Shown here piece by piece: positions 8,709 to 16,572 of a stretch of DNA of 51,728 nucleotides. Made by a program: the position numbers and the translations under genes. Origin of the DNA: Alphaproteobacteria bacterium (GTDB lineage Bacteria > Pseudomonadota > Alphaproteobacteria > Rhizobiales > Xanthobacteraceae); assembly GCA_005885285.1 (NCBI GenBank), contig VAZG01000184.1:1-51728 (forward strand), given 5' to 3'. Every line of letters starts with the position of its first letter. Positions within the stretch are counted from its first letter, which is position 1. The notes beneath the pieces were generated by a model that saw nothing but the letters and a program-made list of their open reading frames with translations, was not told the origin of the DNA and made no database searches.

Positions 8709-9316
8709 CGGTACGGCAATTCCGATTTCCCACACGCCCGAACCCAAACGCGCTGCCGTGCGAGCGGTTCCAAAGACATCGGCGGGGCATGCCAACGGCA
8801 ATGGTGGCGCGAAACGCGGCCAAATCGGTGAATGCGGTCGCAAGCCATGCGGTGTGCGCCCGGCAATATGCAATTTCGCCTGACGCTATCAGGATCGCCG
8901 GCGCATTGCCGGCCTTCTCCCCTGCCGATGGCGTTGCTATCGTGCGCCCAACAAGAAGGAAGAAACGCGATGCAGGGACCCGAGGATGATGCCGGCCTTT
9001 GGCCCTGCACCCTGGTGCGCCCATCTTGTTGAGCGAGTAGGCGAAATGACGTCATTCTAAAAGCACCGCCGAGGCGAACCCGCCGGCGTTGATGTAGATG
9101 AGATTTCGTTGGGCTTGCTCCCCGTCTTCGTCGACTGCTCATGGCACGTTTGAGACATGCTGACTGCATAGCGCGCCATGTTCGCGCTTGAGGGAAAACG
9201 GAAAACATGTGCTCTTATTGAGTTCTTTTCGAATTGATCCTCAACGAGAGCGTAGTAATGTTCCGGGATTGCAGGTTCGACCGATCGGTAGCAGTCTTCT
9301 CCCAGGCAGAGGCCCA
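8709..9316. other. 608-bp region without a supported gene, 5' of cyoA
   Basis: This stretch separates the divergent cyo operon and the lipocalin-like gene, so it should hold both promoters. Within it lie a copy of the leader found before the SDR gene at 14384 (8862-9001) and a perfect 12-bp palindrome AATGACGTCATT (9045-9056). Short open frames on both strands lack family resemblance and good ribosome-binding sites. I could not assign a FixK/FNR-type box. Confidence 0.6.
8862..9001 (+). repeat. leader repeat, copy 1 (second copy 14276-14415)
   Basis: Both copies begin with GGCAATATGCAAT. Sixty-nine bases later both have GCGTTGCTATC, and then a 30-base identical block covering a ribosome-binding site (AAGGAAG) and an ATG at the same spacing (ATG at 8970 here, 14384 there). 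The first codons also match: M-Q-G-P-E-D-D-A-G-L here against M-Q-G-V-E-D-D-A-G-L. In this copy the frame stops after 20 codons (9030-9032), so it is a remnant of a gene start or a leader lacking its gene. Confidence 0.8.
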
Positions 9317-9826
9317 ATGAATTTGCGAATGATTTTTTCCGCATGCACCTTGGCGGCTGTTGGATTGTCCATGATCACATTCGACGCGCTCGGCCAGCAG
9401 CAGCCGCTAAAAGAGCAACTGGTTGGGACTTGGACGCTGCTCTCGTGGGAGCAGAAGAAAGGCAATGGCACCAAGGTCGAGCGCTACGGGACGGCCCCGA
9501 AGGGCATCGCCTTCTTTGATGCGGGTGGGCGATACATTATCACGGTGATGCGATCAGATCGGGCCAAATACGCGAGCAATGCCCTATGGCAGGGGACTCC
9601 AGAGGAAAACAAGGAAACGGCCGACGGCACCATAACCTACTTCGGAACATATTCGATAATCGACGCAGATAGCAGCGTCACAGTTCACGTCGAAGGCAGT
9701 TCCTTTCCAAACTGGAATGGCACGGATCAGAAGCGCTATGTCGCGATAGCGGAAGACCAGCTTACGCTGACCGTTCGTCTTCCGGCTGGAGACGTAGTCG
9801 ATGTGATTTGGAAGCGAGCGAACTGA
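9317..9826 (+). CDS. secreted lipocalin-like domain protein
   Basis: A 169-aa protein with a signal peptide (MNLRMIFSACTLAAVGLSM to about DALGQ) followed by a lipocalin-like fold of the PF13924 type: LVGTWTLLSWEQ at the start, then GIAFFDAGGRYIITVMRSD, TYFGTYSIIDADSSVTVHVE and DQLTLTVRLP. Such proteins are exported small beta-barrels of unknown ligand. The ATG at 9317 was chosen for the signal peptide and an AGAGG four bases upstream. The gene stands alone between the cyo operon and an oppositely oriented amidohydrolase. The sequences just before and after it share a short motif (TTTGAGACATGC at about 9149 and 9856). Confidence 0.8.
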   Translation: MNLRMIFSACTLAAVGLSMITFDALGQQQPLKEQLVGTWTLLSWEQKKGNGTKVERYGTAPKGIAFFDAGGRYIITVMRSDRAKYASNALWQGTPEENKETADGTITYFGTYSIIDADSSVTVHVEGSSFPNWNGTDQKRYVAIAEDQLTLTVRLPAGDVVDVIWKRAN

Positions 9827-9984
9827 TCGAGCCCGTCAAGCCAACTTCTGCCACTTTTGAGACATGCCGACGGAATCTACGAATGCCTGTTCATCGGAGT
9901 ACACCGGAAGTCGCCGGCCTCACGCTCTAGATGTGGTGCCCACCCCGCTGTCCAAGTGCGGGGCAGGCTTTTCCGGATCATGCG

Positions 9985-11493
9985 CTAACCGGCGCGAACG
10001 TAGCCGTAGCGGAGGTTCGAGGGTTGGCTCGCAGCTTGGGCGTACTCGTTCTTGAGCGCCGCGAGGCGGTCCTCGGAAAAGGTCGGCATCCTGGTGTTGT
10101 CGGCCGCCTTCAGCTTGATCTTGTAGAACCTGGTTGCATTGCCCGAGAAGATCGCTTGCTTGGTGGCACTGGTGGCGTCGCCGAGCGGTGCAAAGCCGTA
10201 CTTCTTCTGCATGTCCTCAGGGATTTCGAGCCGGCGCAGCGCCTCGATCTGCCACTGCGGTGAGCCGTACCAGACGGAGTCAGTGCCCCACATGACGTGG
10301 TCGACCCCCATGCCCTTGATTAGCGTGCCGACCAGTGCGGCGCAGAATTTCGGATGAGCCACCGCTGAGTTGGCAAAGGACGTGCCCAGCTCGGCATAGA
10401 CATTGGTGACGCCGAACTTCTGCGGGATTTCCGCGAGGTCCGTGGCCCACGGGATGCGGCCGGTCTGCTCGAACTCGCCCCACGCCTTGTCGGGCAATTC
10501 GAGGAACGGCCGCAGCGCCGAGTGATAGATCACGAAGTTCATCTGCGGCCAATCCTTCGCGGCCTTTCCAATGTCCCATGCCGTTGCGTATTCCCACACG
10601 CCGGCGAAGGACTTCTCGTAATCGGGCGGCAGCAGCCCCTTGTGGATACACAGCGTGTTGATGCCTGCCTTGACCGCTTTCTCATAGAACGGATACATCA
10701 CCGGCTCGTCATCAAGCCGCCATGGGAACTTCGAGGGCGCCAGCGGGTCGCCGATCGTGTAGGACTTCCATGAATCAGGCTTGTAGACTTCGATAGCCTT
10801 GTCGACCTCATCCATCCAGCCGGGTTGCTTTGGGGTGATGACGCTGTGCGCCAACAGGCGACGCGAGCCGGCGAAGTCGTTGATCAGCTCCCGCGCCTTG
10901 ACGATTTGTTCGTTGGACAGAAGCCACCAGCTCGGGTCATCGAACGGCGCGCCGCTCAAGAGCGCGATGTTGGTGTCGCTGTCGTAGTAGACCTCCTTCA
11001 CATAATTCTGGAATTTGTAGCGGGCAAGCGAGGAGACGCCTTCCTCCTTCATCCTCGGGTTCCAGTGCTGGCTCGCAAAGTCCGCAAGCCCAAGCAGCTC
11101 CTTGTGATCGAAGTCGTCACGCACGAAATGGGTCTGGACATCGAAGATGAACTGGTCGGCGAGGCTTTGCGCGCGCGCCAGCATCAGTTCGGGCTCGCGG
11201 GCCTCGGCGGGCGCGACCTGAAAAACATTGCCGTAGATGTCATTCATGGCGAGGAACGCCGCCGCCATGCCGCAGCTTGTGTGCAGGAACTGCCTGCGGC
11301 TCAAGCCGAGGTGCTTGCCGTTCACGTCCGCGAGCTCGTTGATCCGTGCCTCGACCTTCTTTTGCGTCGCGCTCTGCGGGGGCGGAAGATACTCGCCGTT
11401 GGAAACAATCTGGGTCGGTATAGGCGTTGCCGCCGATGCCGCCTCCGCGCCTGCGACGAGACGCTGCTCTCGCTCACTAAGCCAAGTACCCAT
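9985..11493 (-). CDS. amidohydrolase-family protein with internal Tat-like motif
   Basis: A 502-aa TIM-barrel hydrolase of the amidohydrolase-2 superfamily. The N-terminal 60 residues are hydrophilic (WLSEREQRLVAGAEAAS, then PTQIVSNGEYLPPP). A twin-arginine motif SRRQFL at residues 65-70 is followed by a hydrophobic stretch (CGMAAAFLAM), so export by Tat is plausible although the n-region is unusually long. The barrel follows: FDVQTHFV (HxH reduced to Q-T-H), NTLCIHKG, NFVIYHSALRP and HVMWGTDSVWYGSPQWQIEA with the catalytic Asp. It starts at ATG 11493 after AGGGAGGAG. No co-directional neighbour suggests its substrate. Confidence 0.83.
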   Translation of the reverse strand: MGTWLSEREQRLVAGAEAASAATPIPTQIVSNGEYLPPPQSATQKKVEARINELADVNGKHLGLSRRQFLHTSCGMAAAFLAMNDIYGNVFQVAPAEAREPELMLARAQSLADQFIFDVQTHFVRDDFDHKELLGLADFASQHWNPRMKEEGVSSLARYKFQNYVKEVYYDSDTNIALLSGAPFDDPSWWLLSNEQIVKARELINDFAGSRRLLAHSVITPKQPGWMDEVDKAIEVYKPDSWKSYTIGDPLAPSKFPWRLDDEPVMYPFYEKAVKAGINTLCIHKGLLPPDYEKSFAGVWEYATAWDIGKAAKDWPQMNFVIYHSALRPFLELPDKAWGEFEQTGRIPWATDLAEIPQKFGVTNVYAELGTSFANSAVAHPKFCAALVGTLIKGMGVDHVMWGTDSVWYGSPQWQIEALRRLEIPEDMQKKYGFAPLGDATSATKQAIFSGNATRFYKIKLKAADNTRMPTFSEDRLAALKNEYAQAASQPSNLRYGYVRAG

Positions 11494-12051
11494 GGTTCTC
11501 CTCCCTTTTTGTTGGCCATCGACAGTGCAGTCGGTGCTCGTGTGGGCCTTGCGCGTTTGGTCACTCCCGATCAGTCAAGGTGTAGACCGACGAGGCGTGC
11601 CTTCCCCCGTTCGGTTAAGCCTGAAGCCATCGCATTCCTTTCATCTCCAGGCGAGACAACTCGTGGCTTCAGCCCACGAGACGGCAGGCACACTCGGAAA
11701 AACTACCTGCGGTAGTGTCACATCAGTCCCGAATTCAATGCTCAAAGTCCCATTGGCGCAAGCGATGTAATCCGACAGTCACACTGTCCAAAGACCGCGC
11801 CGCTACGACTGGCAGGGTTTGCCGGAACAAGCGAGACGCGCTCCCGTGTGGTCGGCCAAAGGCGCAATGATGTCGCTTGTTGGTATCACTTTCTTGCGGG
11901 GTGCTGGCGGTAATAGAAGGAGCCCTTGGCGCCGTTAGGTCGACTTCCGCTAATGTGATCCAGCGTCGGTTTATGCGATGCAGCGGTATGTCCGGTGTCG
12001 GGTGAAGACCGCAAGTGAGCGCCATGCAATCAAAACGGCTCATCGCGGTCT
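11494..12051. other. 558-bp region without a supported gene
   Basis: This should contain the promoter of the downstream minus-strand amidohydrolase. The one clear structure is ACTACC-TGC-GGTAGT at 11702-11716, a perfect 6-bp dyad that could be an operator or a small hairpin. Open frames on either strand lack hydrophobic patterns, family resemblance or ribosome-binding sites. The rest looks like decayed sequence. Confidence 0.5.
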
Positions 12052-12651
12052 TCAAAACAATCGTGGTTGCCGCCTGGGTTTGACGGCGATCAAGTTCAGC
12101 AGCGCTGCGGCCGCGATCATAGCCGCGATGCCACCGACACTCAGAGCTATCTGCATCGCAATCCCGTTCGAGATGTCGAGCAGCGCCATGTGGCTAATGA
12201 ACGCCAGCAGAACGCCAAGGCAATAGATTGGCAGCGAGTTTTCGCCACAGCGGATCGCGCCGCGCATCACCGGCGTCGTCAGTCCTCGCCAATTGCGAGG
12301 CACCAACCATGCCGCCAGAATCGCCATGGCCAAGAAATGCAGCAGTCTCAACGGATCAAGATTCGATTTGTCCAATGGGTAAAACAGCTTCGCCAGCGCT
12401 TGCGGGATCCTTTCTTCCAGCGGTTTGATGTGCCAGCTCAATGCGATGACCAAGCTGAAGAGCAAAAACAGAACGGCCAGTACAAGCGCCGTGCGCGATG
12501 TCACCCAGGGCTGGATCCGCTTGCCCTCGATCATCCACCAGGCGCCAAGCACGACCAGCAACTGCCAGGCTATCGGATTGAAGGCCCAGTGGCTGTTCGG
12601 CCACGCGTGAGACCAATTGCCGCTGGCATTGATGTCGCCGGCGTTGACTAT
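12052..12651 (-). pseudogene. OpgC-like acyltransferase, C-terminal remnant
   Basis: This open frame encodes about 200 residues matching only the C-terminal half of OpgC-type membrane acyltransferases, which transfer succinyl groups to periplasmic glucans and are normally about 370-390 aa. It reads NSHWAFNPIAWQLLVVLGAW, then several helices, LRLLHFLAMAILAAWLVP and GENSLPIYCLGVLLAFISH. No start codon fits the 5' end. The frame opens just after a TGA at 12652-12654, almost exactly where the neighbouring secreted-protein gene ends (12648). The N-terminal half is absent from the window, so this is a truncated remnant. A longer relative lies at 37971-39038. Confidence 0.78.
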
Positions 12652-13073
12652 TCAGCGCTTTGGGCGAAAGCGTTTCGATCGCAAACTGAGCCCTGCGCGT
12701 CCGGGTCGATACTTATCGAATATTCGTTACCGTCCTGACAGCTAATGTTCCAGCTATCGGCCCCAGCTTCAGCGCCGCCTTGATACATGGTCCGAACAAC
12801 AACATCACAAGCCTGCTTTTTATTTTTCAGAACGAAGGTCCAGAAAGCGAGATGCGACGCCTGATCCAGTGCAAGTATCCTCCTCGTTGTTGGGTTAGCG
12901 GCGTGGGTCGTATTGAAAGGCTCGGGAGCCACGGCCTTGGATGGCATGGGGGGTGATGTAGTGGCATCCGCCTTTTTCAAATGCAGATCAGCACCCAGAA
13001 CAAACCAGACCACTAGCGGTGTGACGACGGAGCTCGCGGCACCCGCTAAGAAAAAAATAAATGATCGCTTCAT
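12648..13073 (-). CDS. small secreted or membrane-anchored protein, unknown function
   Basis: A 141-aa protein that I do not recognise. It begins MKRSFIFFLAGAASSVVTPL, a good signal peptide or single membrane anchor. A Pro/Ser/Thr-rich linker follows (about residues 35-60), then a compact domain (ASHLAFWTFVLKNKKQACDV, WNISCQDGNEYSISIDPDAQ). Three cysteines (in QACDV, NISCQ and GSVCDR) lie in the exported part; two could form a disulfide. The ATG at 13073 is preceded by AGGGAGAG at a good spacing. Its stop coincides with the break-point of the OpgC remnant, suggesting both were affected by one rearrangement. Confidence 0.65.
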   Translation of the reverse strand: MKRSFIFFLAGAASSVVTPLVVWFVLGADLHLKKADATTSPPMPSKAVAPEPFNTTHAANPTTRRILALDQASHLAFWTFVLKNKKQACDVVVRTMYQGGAEAGADSWNISCQDGNEYSISIDPDAQGSVCDRNAFAQSAE

Positions 13074-14383
13074 TATGTCTCTCCCTTCCGGAGTCGAGAC
13101 ATTGGCGGCCACGCGAGACCGCAAATACCTGAGGAATTAAAGTACTTCGCGAACAACGCCGGCAGGTGCAATTGCCTGCGTGCTGGGCCCAAACGATGAG
13201 TAACTCATCGCGGCTGTCGCACAAGCGGCAGCGGATTCGGGCGGCGGCACTGACGTGTCGTGGATAAGGTGGGGCTGACTAATACGTCTTGGAACCGCGT
13301 CAGCTCGGCTCGAACCGTTGCGTGTCGTTGGGTTGCGGCGCCGAGTAGCGTAGCGCCGAGATGCGTAACGTGGCATCATCCATCGGCTGGATGTCAAATT
13401 CAGTCACACGCGACGTGATCGACGGACGCAGCTTGGTCCGATCAGCAGTAAATTCAATTCACGAATTATCAACGCGTTGAGGTTTAACACAACCGCTGGA
13501 GCTACTAAGGTGCAGACTTCGTTGTCGGCGTCGCTGATCTCGATCCATCGGGATTATCAGTGATTCAGCGCGCGCTCGTTAGCGTCGCACAAGGAAATCA
13601 TATCAGATCGCATGGGGCCGCCATCGTATTCCGTTTCCGCCGAACGTAATTATACATTTCCACCAGATATTCGTCCGCGTTGGTAGCTTAGTCGCGTGCT
13701 ACGGTGCACGATTAGTACGCATTCGAGCATGTCTGCTTGTGTGACTTTTCGGACTTCACGCGATGTCCGGCCTGCGTCAGGAATGCGCACCAGAGCGGAT
13801 GTCCGCCACTCTGAATCTACGGGTTCACGATCTACGGGTTCACGCCTTGGCATCGTTGGATGCTTCAGGTCATTTCAACTCTCAGCGCGGAACAGGCAGC
13901 ACGTATTGGATCGTGCCGATCGATCGACAACTGATTTTGTCCGACACAGGCAATCAGTTCGATTTTCCCTGCGTCATCTCGCTCACGAAGGCTTTTAAAT
14001 TTGCAAAATGGAGTGATCCACGAGGCGACGGTGGCAAAACAGCCCGGTCGCCGGCCGGTCGCCGGGGAGAGCACGGAATAAGCCGTAAACCATTGCGCAG
14101 GAAAGTCGGATTGTTTCGGCGAACCTGTGGTGACTACGCTCGTGTGCTTTTTTCTGCACGCGAGGCTACGGGTGCGGCGGGCACCCGGCTTTCCCTGCCC
14201 CCTCTATCTTCGAGGGATCACGGCTAAAGCAAACCTCGGGCAGATCATGCCGCGAGAACGCAAAGCTGTATCCAGGGCAATATGCAATGTCAGGCAAAGA
14301 TCGCATGACTGGCGCGAAGCAGCCGCCCTTCTCTCGACCCGAGAGCGTTGCTATCATCACCTCAACAAGAAGGAAGAAACGCG
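13074..14383. other. 1.3-kb region with no supported protein gene
   Basis: Translations on both strands are Arg/Ser-rich with no family resemblance. The part from about 13430 to 13760 is visibly more AT-rich than the surroundings and looks foreign or decayed. It contains the tandem repeat at 13815-13844. From about 14074 it passes into a structured repeat-like element that runs into the leader of the SDR operon. No tRNA or recognisable RNA gene was found. Confidence 0.6.
13815..13844. repeat. perfect 15-bp tandem duplication
   Basis: ATCTACGGGTTCACG is present twice head to tail (13815-13829 and 13830-13844) in the gene-free region. It looks like a simple duplication; no function can be assigned. 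Confidence 0.85.
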
Positions 14384-14415
14384 ATGCAGGGAGTGGAAGA
14401 CGATGCCGGCCTTGC
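14074..14415 (+). repeat. structured intergenic repeat-like element and SDR leader (leader copy 2)
   Basis: From GGAGAGCACGGAATAAGCC onward this looks like a dispersed intergenic repeat of Bradyrhizobium-type genomes; that match is from memory and unverified. It contains CGGGTGC (14169-14175) pairing with GCACCCG (14181-14187), and CCCTC/GAGGG around 14198-14216. From 14276 to 14415 it is homologous to the segment at 8862-9001. It contributes the ribosome-binding site and first codons of the SDR gene, so the element and the gene start are joined without a break. Confidence 0.6.
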
Positions 14416-15196
14416 CGGCAAGGTCGCGCTGATTAGTGGCGGCGGCGCGGCCGGCGATGGCATCGGCAACGGCCGGGCGGCCGCGATCCTGCTGGCCCGT
14501 GCCGGCACCAAGGTGATGGTGGCCGATCACGAACTCAGGCTTGCTCAACGCACGGTCGAGATGATTGTCGCCGAAGGCGGCACGGCGGTCGCGCTCGGCT
14601 GTGACGTCACGCGCGAAGCCGACTGCAAAGCACTGGTTGAGGCGTGCATCGACGGCTTCGGCCGGCTCGACTTGCTCGACAACAATGTCGGAATCGGCAG
14701 TCGAGGCAGCGTCGTCGAGGAGAAGCCGGAGGAATACCGGCGCGTCATGCAGATCAATGTCGAGAGCATGTTCCTGCTCTCGAAATACGCTATCCCCGCC
14801 ATGATCAAGACCGCCCAGGGCGGTGCCATCGTCAATATCTCCTCGATCTCGGCGCTGCGGCCGCGCGGGCTCACCACCTACACCACATCGAAGGCCGCGG
14901 TGATCGGATTGACGCGGGCGATGGCGGTCGATCACGGAGCTGACAACATCCGCGTCAACTGCATCTGCCCGGGTCCGATGTACACGCCGATGGTCTATGC
15001 CCGCGGCATGAGCGAGGCCGCGCGCGCCCAGCGCGCCAAGGCCTCGGTGCTGAAATTGGAAGGCACCGGCTGGGACATCGGCCACGCCGTCCAGTTCCTG
15101 CTCAGCAACTATGCGCGCTACATCACCGGCCAGGTGCTGGTGGTCGACGGCGGCGTGACCTTGCAGGCGCCGGAACGAGAATCCCAGGATCACTAG
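14384..15196 (+). CDS. short-chain dehydrogenase/reductase (first of two)
   Basis: NAD(P)-dependent oxidoreductase of 270 aa with a Rossmann fold. The dinucleotide-binding loop reads ALISGGGAAGDGIGNGRAAA, an expanded glycine motif, with an Asp after beta-2 (VADHE). LDNNVGIG replaces the NNAG motif. The catalytic residues are Ser in IVNISSISA and Tyr/Lys in YTTSKAAVIGLTRAMAVDH. It ends with ITGQVLVVDGGVTL. The start ATG at 14384 has AAGGAAG eight bases upstream; this leader and the first ten codons recur at 8862-9001. It is followed after 19 nt by a CMD-like gene and a second SDR, apparently one operon. The substrate is unknown. Confidence 0.93.
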   Translation: MQGVEDDAGLAGKVALISGGGAAGDGIGNGRAAAILLARAGTKVMVADHELRLAQRTVEMIVAEGGTAVALGCDVTREADCKALVEACIDGFGRLDLLDNNVGIGSRGSVVEEKPEEYRRVMQINVESMFLLSKYAIPAMIKTAQGGAIVNISSISALRPRGLTTYTTSKAAVIGLTRAMAVDHGADNIRVNCICPGPMYTPMVYARGMSEAARAQRAKASVLKLEGTGWDIGHAVQFLLSNYARYITGQVLVVDGGVTLQAPERESQDH

Positions 15197-15215
15197 CAAA
15201 CGAGGAACCAGCAAG

Positions 15216-15770
15216 ATGGCCCGCCTGCCCTATCTCGAGGCCGACGAGGTCGCGGTGGAATATCGCGACATGCTCAAGCGCAATACCAACCTGCACAAGC
15301 TGCTCGTGAACTCGCCCGACATGGCGCGCGCCTTCAACGGTGTCGGCGGCTACATCCGCTTCAAAAGCAAGCTCGATCCGCGTTTGCGCGAACTTGCGAT
15401 CCTGCAGGTCGGCTGGCTGGAGAAGTCGGAATACGAGTTCACCCATCACGTGAAGATCGGCAAGGAATTCGGCGTCACCGGCGAGGATATCGCGGGCTTG
15501 ATGGCCGAGACCGAGGGCAAGCCGTCGAAGCTCGAGCCGTTGGCGAAAGCGATCCTGAGAGGGGCGCGCGAGATGGTGCGCGATCTTGCGATGTCGGAGG
15601 CGACGTTTGCCGAGATCAAGCGCGAACTTTCCAACGAGCACATGGTCGATCTCGTGCTCACCATCGCCTTCTACTGCGCGGTGGTGCGGGTGCTGGCGAC
15701 GATGAAGATCGACAATGAGCCTTATTATAAAGAGGTACTTGAGCAGTACCCGATACCCGGAGTGAAATGA
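15216..15770 (+). CDS. carboxymuconolactone decarboxylase (CMD)-like protein
   Basis: A 184-aa all-helical protein of the CMD/AhpD-like superfamily. LDPRLRELAILQVGWLEKSE, then EFTHHVKIGKEFGVTGEDI, is the conserved core. The CxxC pair of the AhpD peroxidase branch is absent, so a decarboxylase or lactone-processing role is more likely than alkylhydroperoxidase activity. GAGGAA lies about nine bases before the ATG. It is sandwiched between two SDR genes with 19-nt and 1-nt gaps, so all three probably act in one catabolic route on a small, possibly aromatic or alicyclic, compound. Confidence 0.85.
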   Translation: MARLPYLEADEVAVEYRDMLKRNTNLHKLLVNSPDMARAFNGVGGYIRFKSKLDPRLRELAILQVGWLEKSEYEFTHHVKIGKEFGVTGEDIAGLMAETEGKPSKLEPLAKAILRGAREMVRDLAMSEATFAEIKRELSNEHMVDLVLTIAFYCAVVRVLATMKIDNEPYYKEVLEQYPIPGVK

Positions 15771-15771
15771 C

Positions 15772-16572
15772 ATGCGCCTGAAAGATCGCGTCGCCATCGT
15801 CGTTGGGGCCGGGCAAAGTCCCGGCGAAGGCATCGGCAACGGCCGCGCCACGGCGCTCACCTTCGCCCGCGAGGGCGCCAGGGTGCTGTGCGTCGATCAC
15901 AATCTTGCATCGGCGCAGGAAACCGTCGACATGATCGCAGGCAAGCAAGGCACCGCGGTCGCCTTCAAGGCCGACGTGACCAAAAATGCCGAGATCAAGA
16001 CGATGGTCCAGGATGCCCATGACCGCTGGGGCCGCATCGACATCCTGCACAACAATGTCGGCGTCAGCCTTGCCGGTGGCGATGCCGAGCTGCTCGCTAT
16101 CACCGAGGAGGCGTTCGACCGCTGCGTGGCGATCAACCTCAAGAGCTGCATTCTCGCTGCCAAGCACGTGATCCCGATCATGCGGCGGCAAGCAAGCGGC
16201 GTCATCATCAACATCTCGTCGATGGCGGTGATCACGACCTATCCTTACGTCGCCTACAAGGCGACGAAGTCGGCGATGGTCGCCTTCACCGAACAACTTG
16301 CCTATCAGAACGCGTCTTACGGCATCCGCGCCAATGTCATCCTGCCTGGCCTGATGAATACGCCGATGGCGGTCGACACCCGGGCGCGCGAGTTCAAGAA
16401 GACCCGCGCGGAGGTCGAGGCCGAACGCGACAGCCAGGTGCCTTTGCGGAGGAAGATGGGCACCGGCTGGGACGTTGCCAATGCCGCGCTGTTCCTCGCC
16501 TCGGACGAAGCGAGCTTCATCACCGGCGTCACCCTGCCGGTCGACGGCGGCGCCAGTGTAAGACGGGGTTAG
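15772..16572 (+). CDS. short-chain dehydrogenase/reductase (second of two)
   Basis: A 266-aa SDR sharing the unusual loop [20 protein letters not shown] with the first SDR of the operon. Other signatures are an Asp after beta-2 (CVDHN), LHNNVGVS, the catalytic Ser in INISSMAV, and Tyr/Lys in [20 protein letters not shown]. It ends [14 protein letters not shown]. The extended glycine loop in both proteins suggests they derive from one ancestor and handle related substrates. The ATG follows the CMD stop by one base (TGACATG). The last four bases overlap the convergent amino-acid permease gene. Confidence 0.93.
   Translation: MRLKDRVAIVVGAGQSPGEGIGNGRATALTFAREGARVLCVDHNLASAQETVDMIAGKQGTAVAFKADVTKNAEIKTMVQDAHDRWGRIDILHNNVGVSLAGGDAELLAITEEAFDRCVAINLKSCILAAKHVIPIMRRQASGVIINISSMAVITTYPYVAYKATKSAMVAFTEQLAYQNASYGIRANVILPGLMNTPMAVDTRAREFKKTRAEVEAERDSQVPLRRKMGTGWDVANAALFLASDEASFITGVTLPVDGGASVRRG

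Noticed and set aside
11735..12055. A 106-codon minus-strand frame downstream of the OpgC remnant
   Set aside because: No ribosome-binding site, no hydrophobic or domain pattern, and an overlapping end; treated as non-coding.
13763..14227. A 154-codon open frame in the gene-poor region
   Set aside because: It reads through the tandem repeat and the structured intergenic repeat, with no domain and a biased Arg/Ser/Gly composition.
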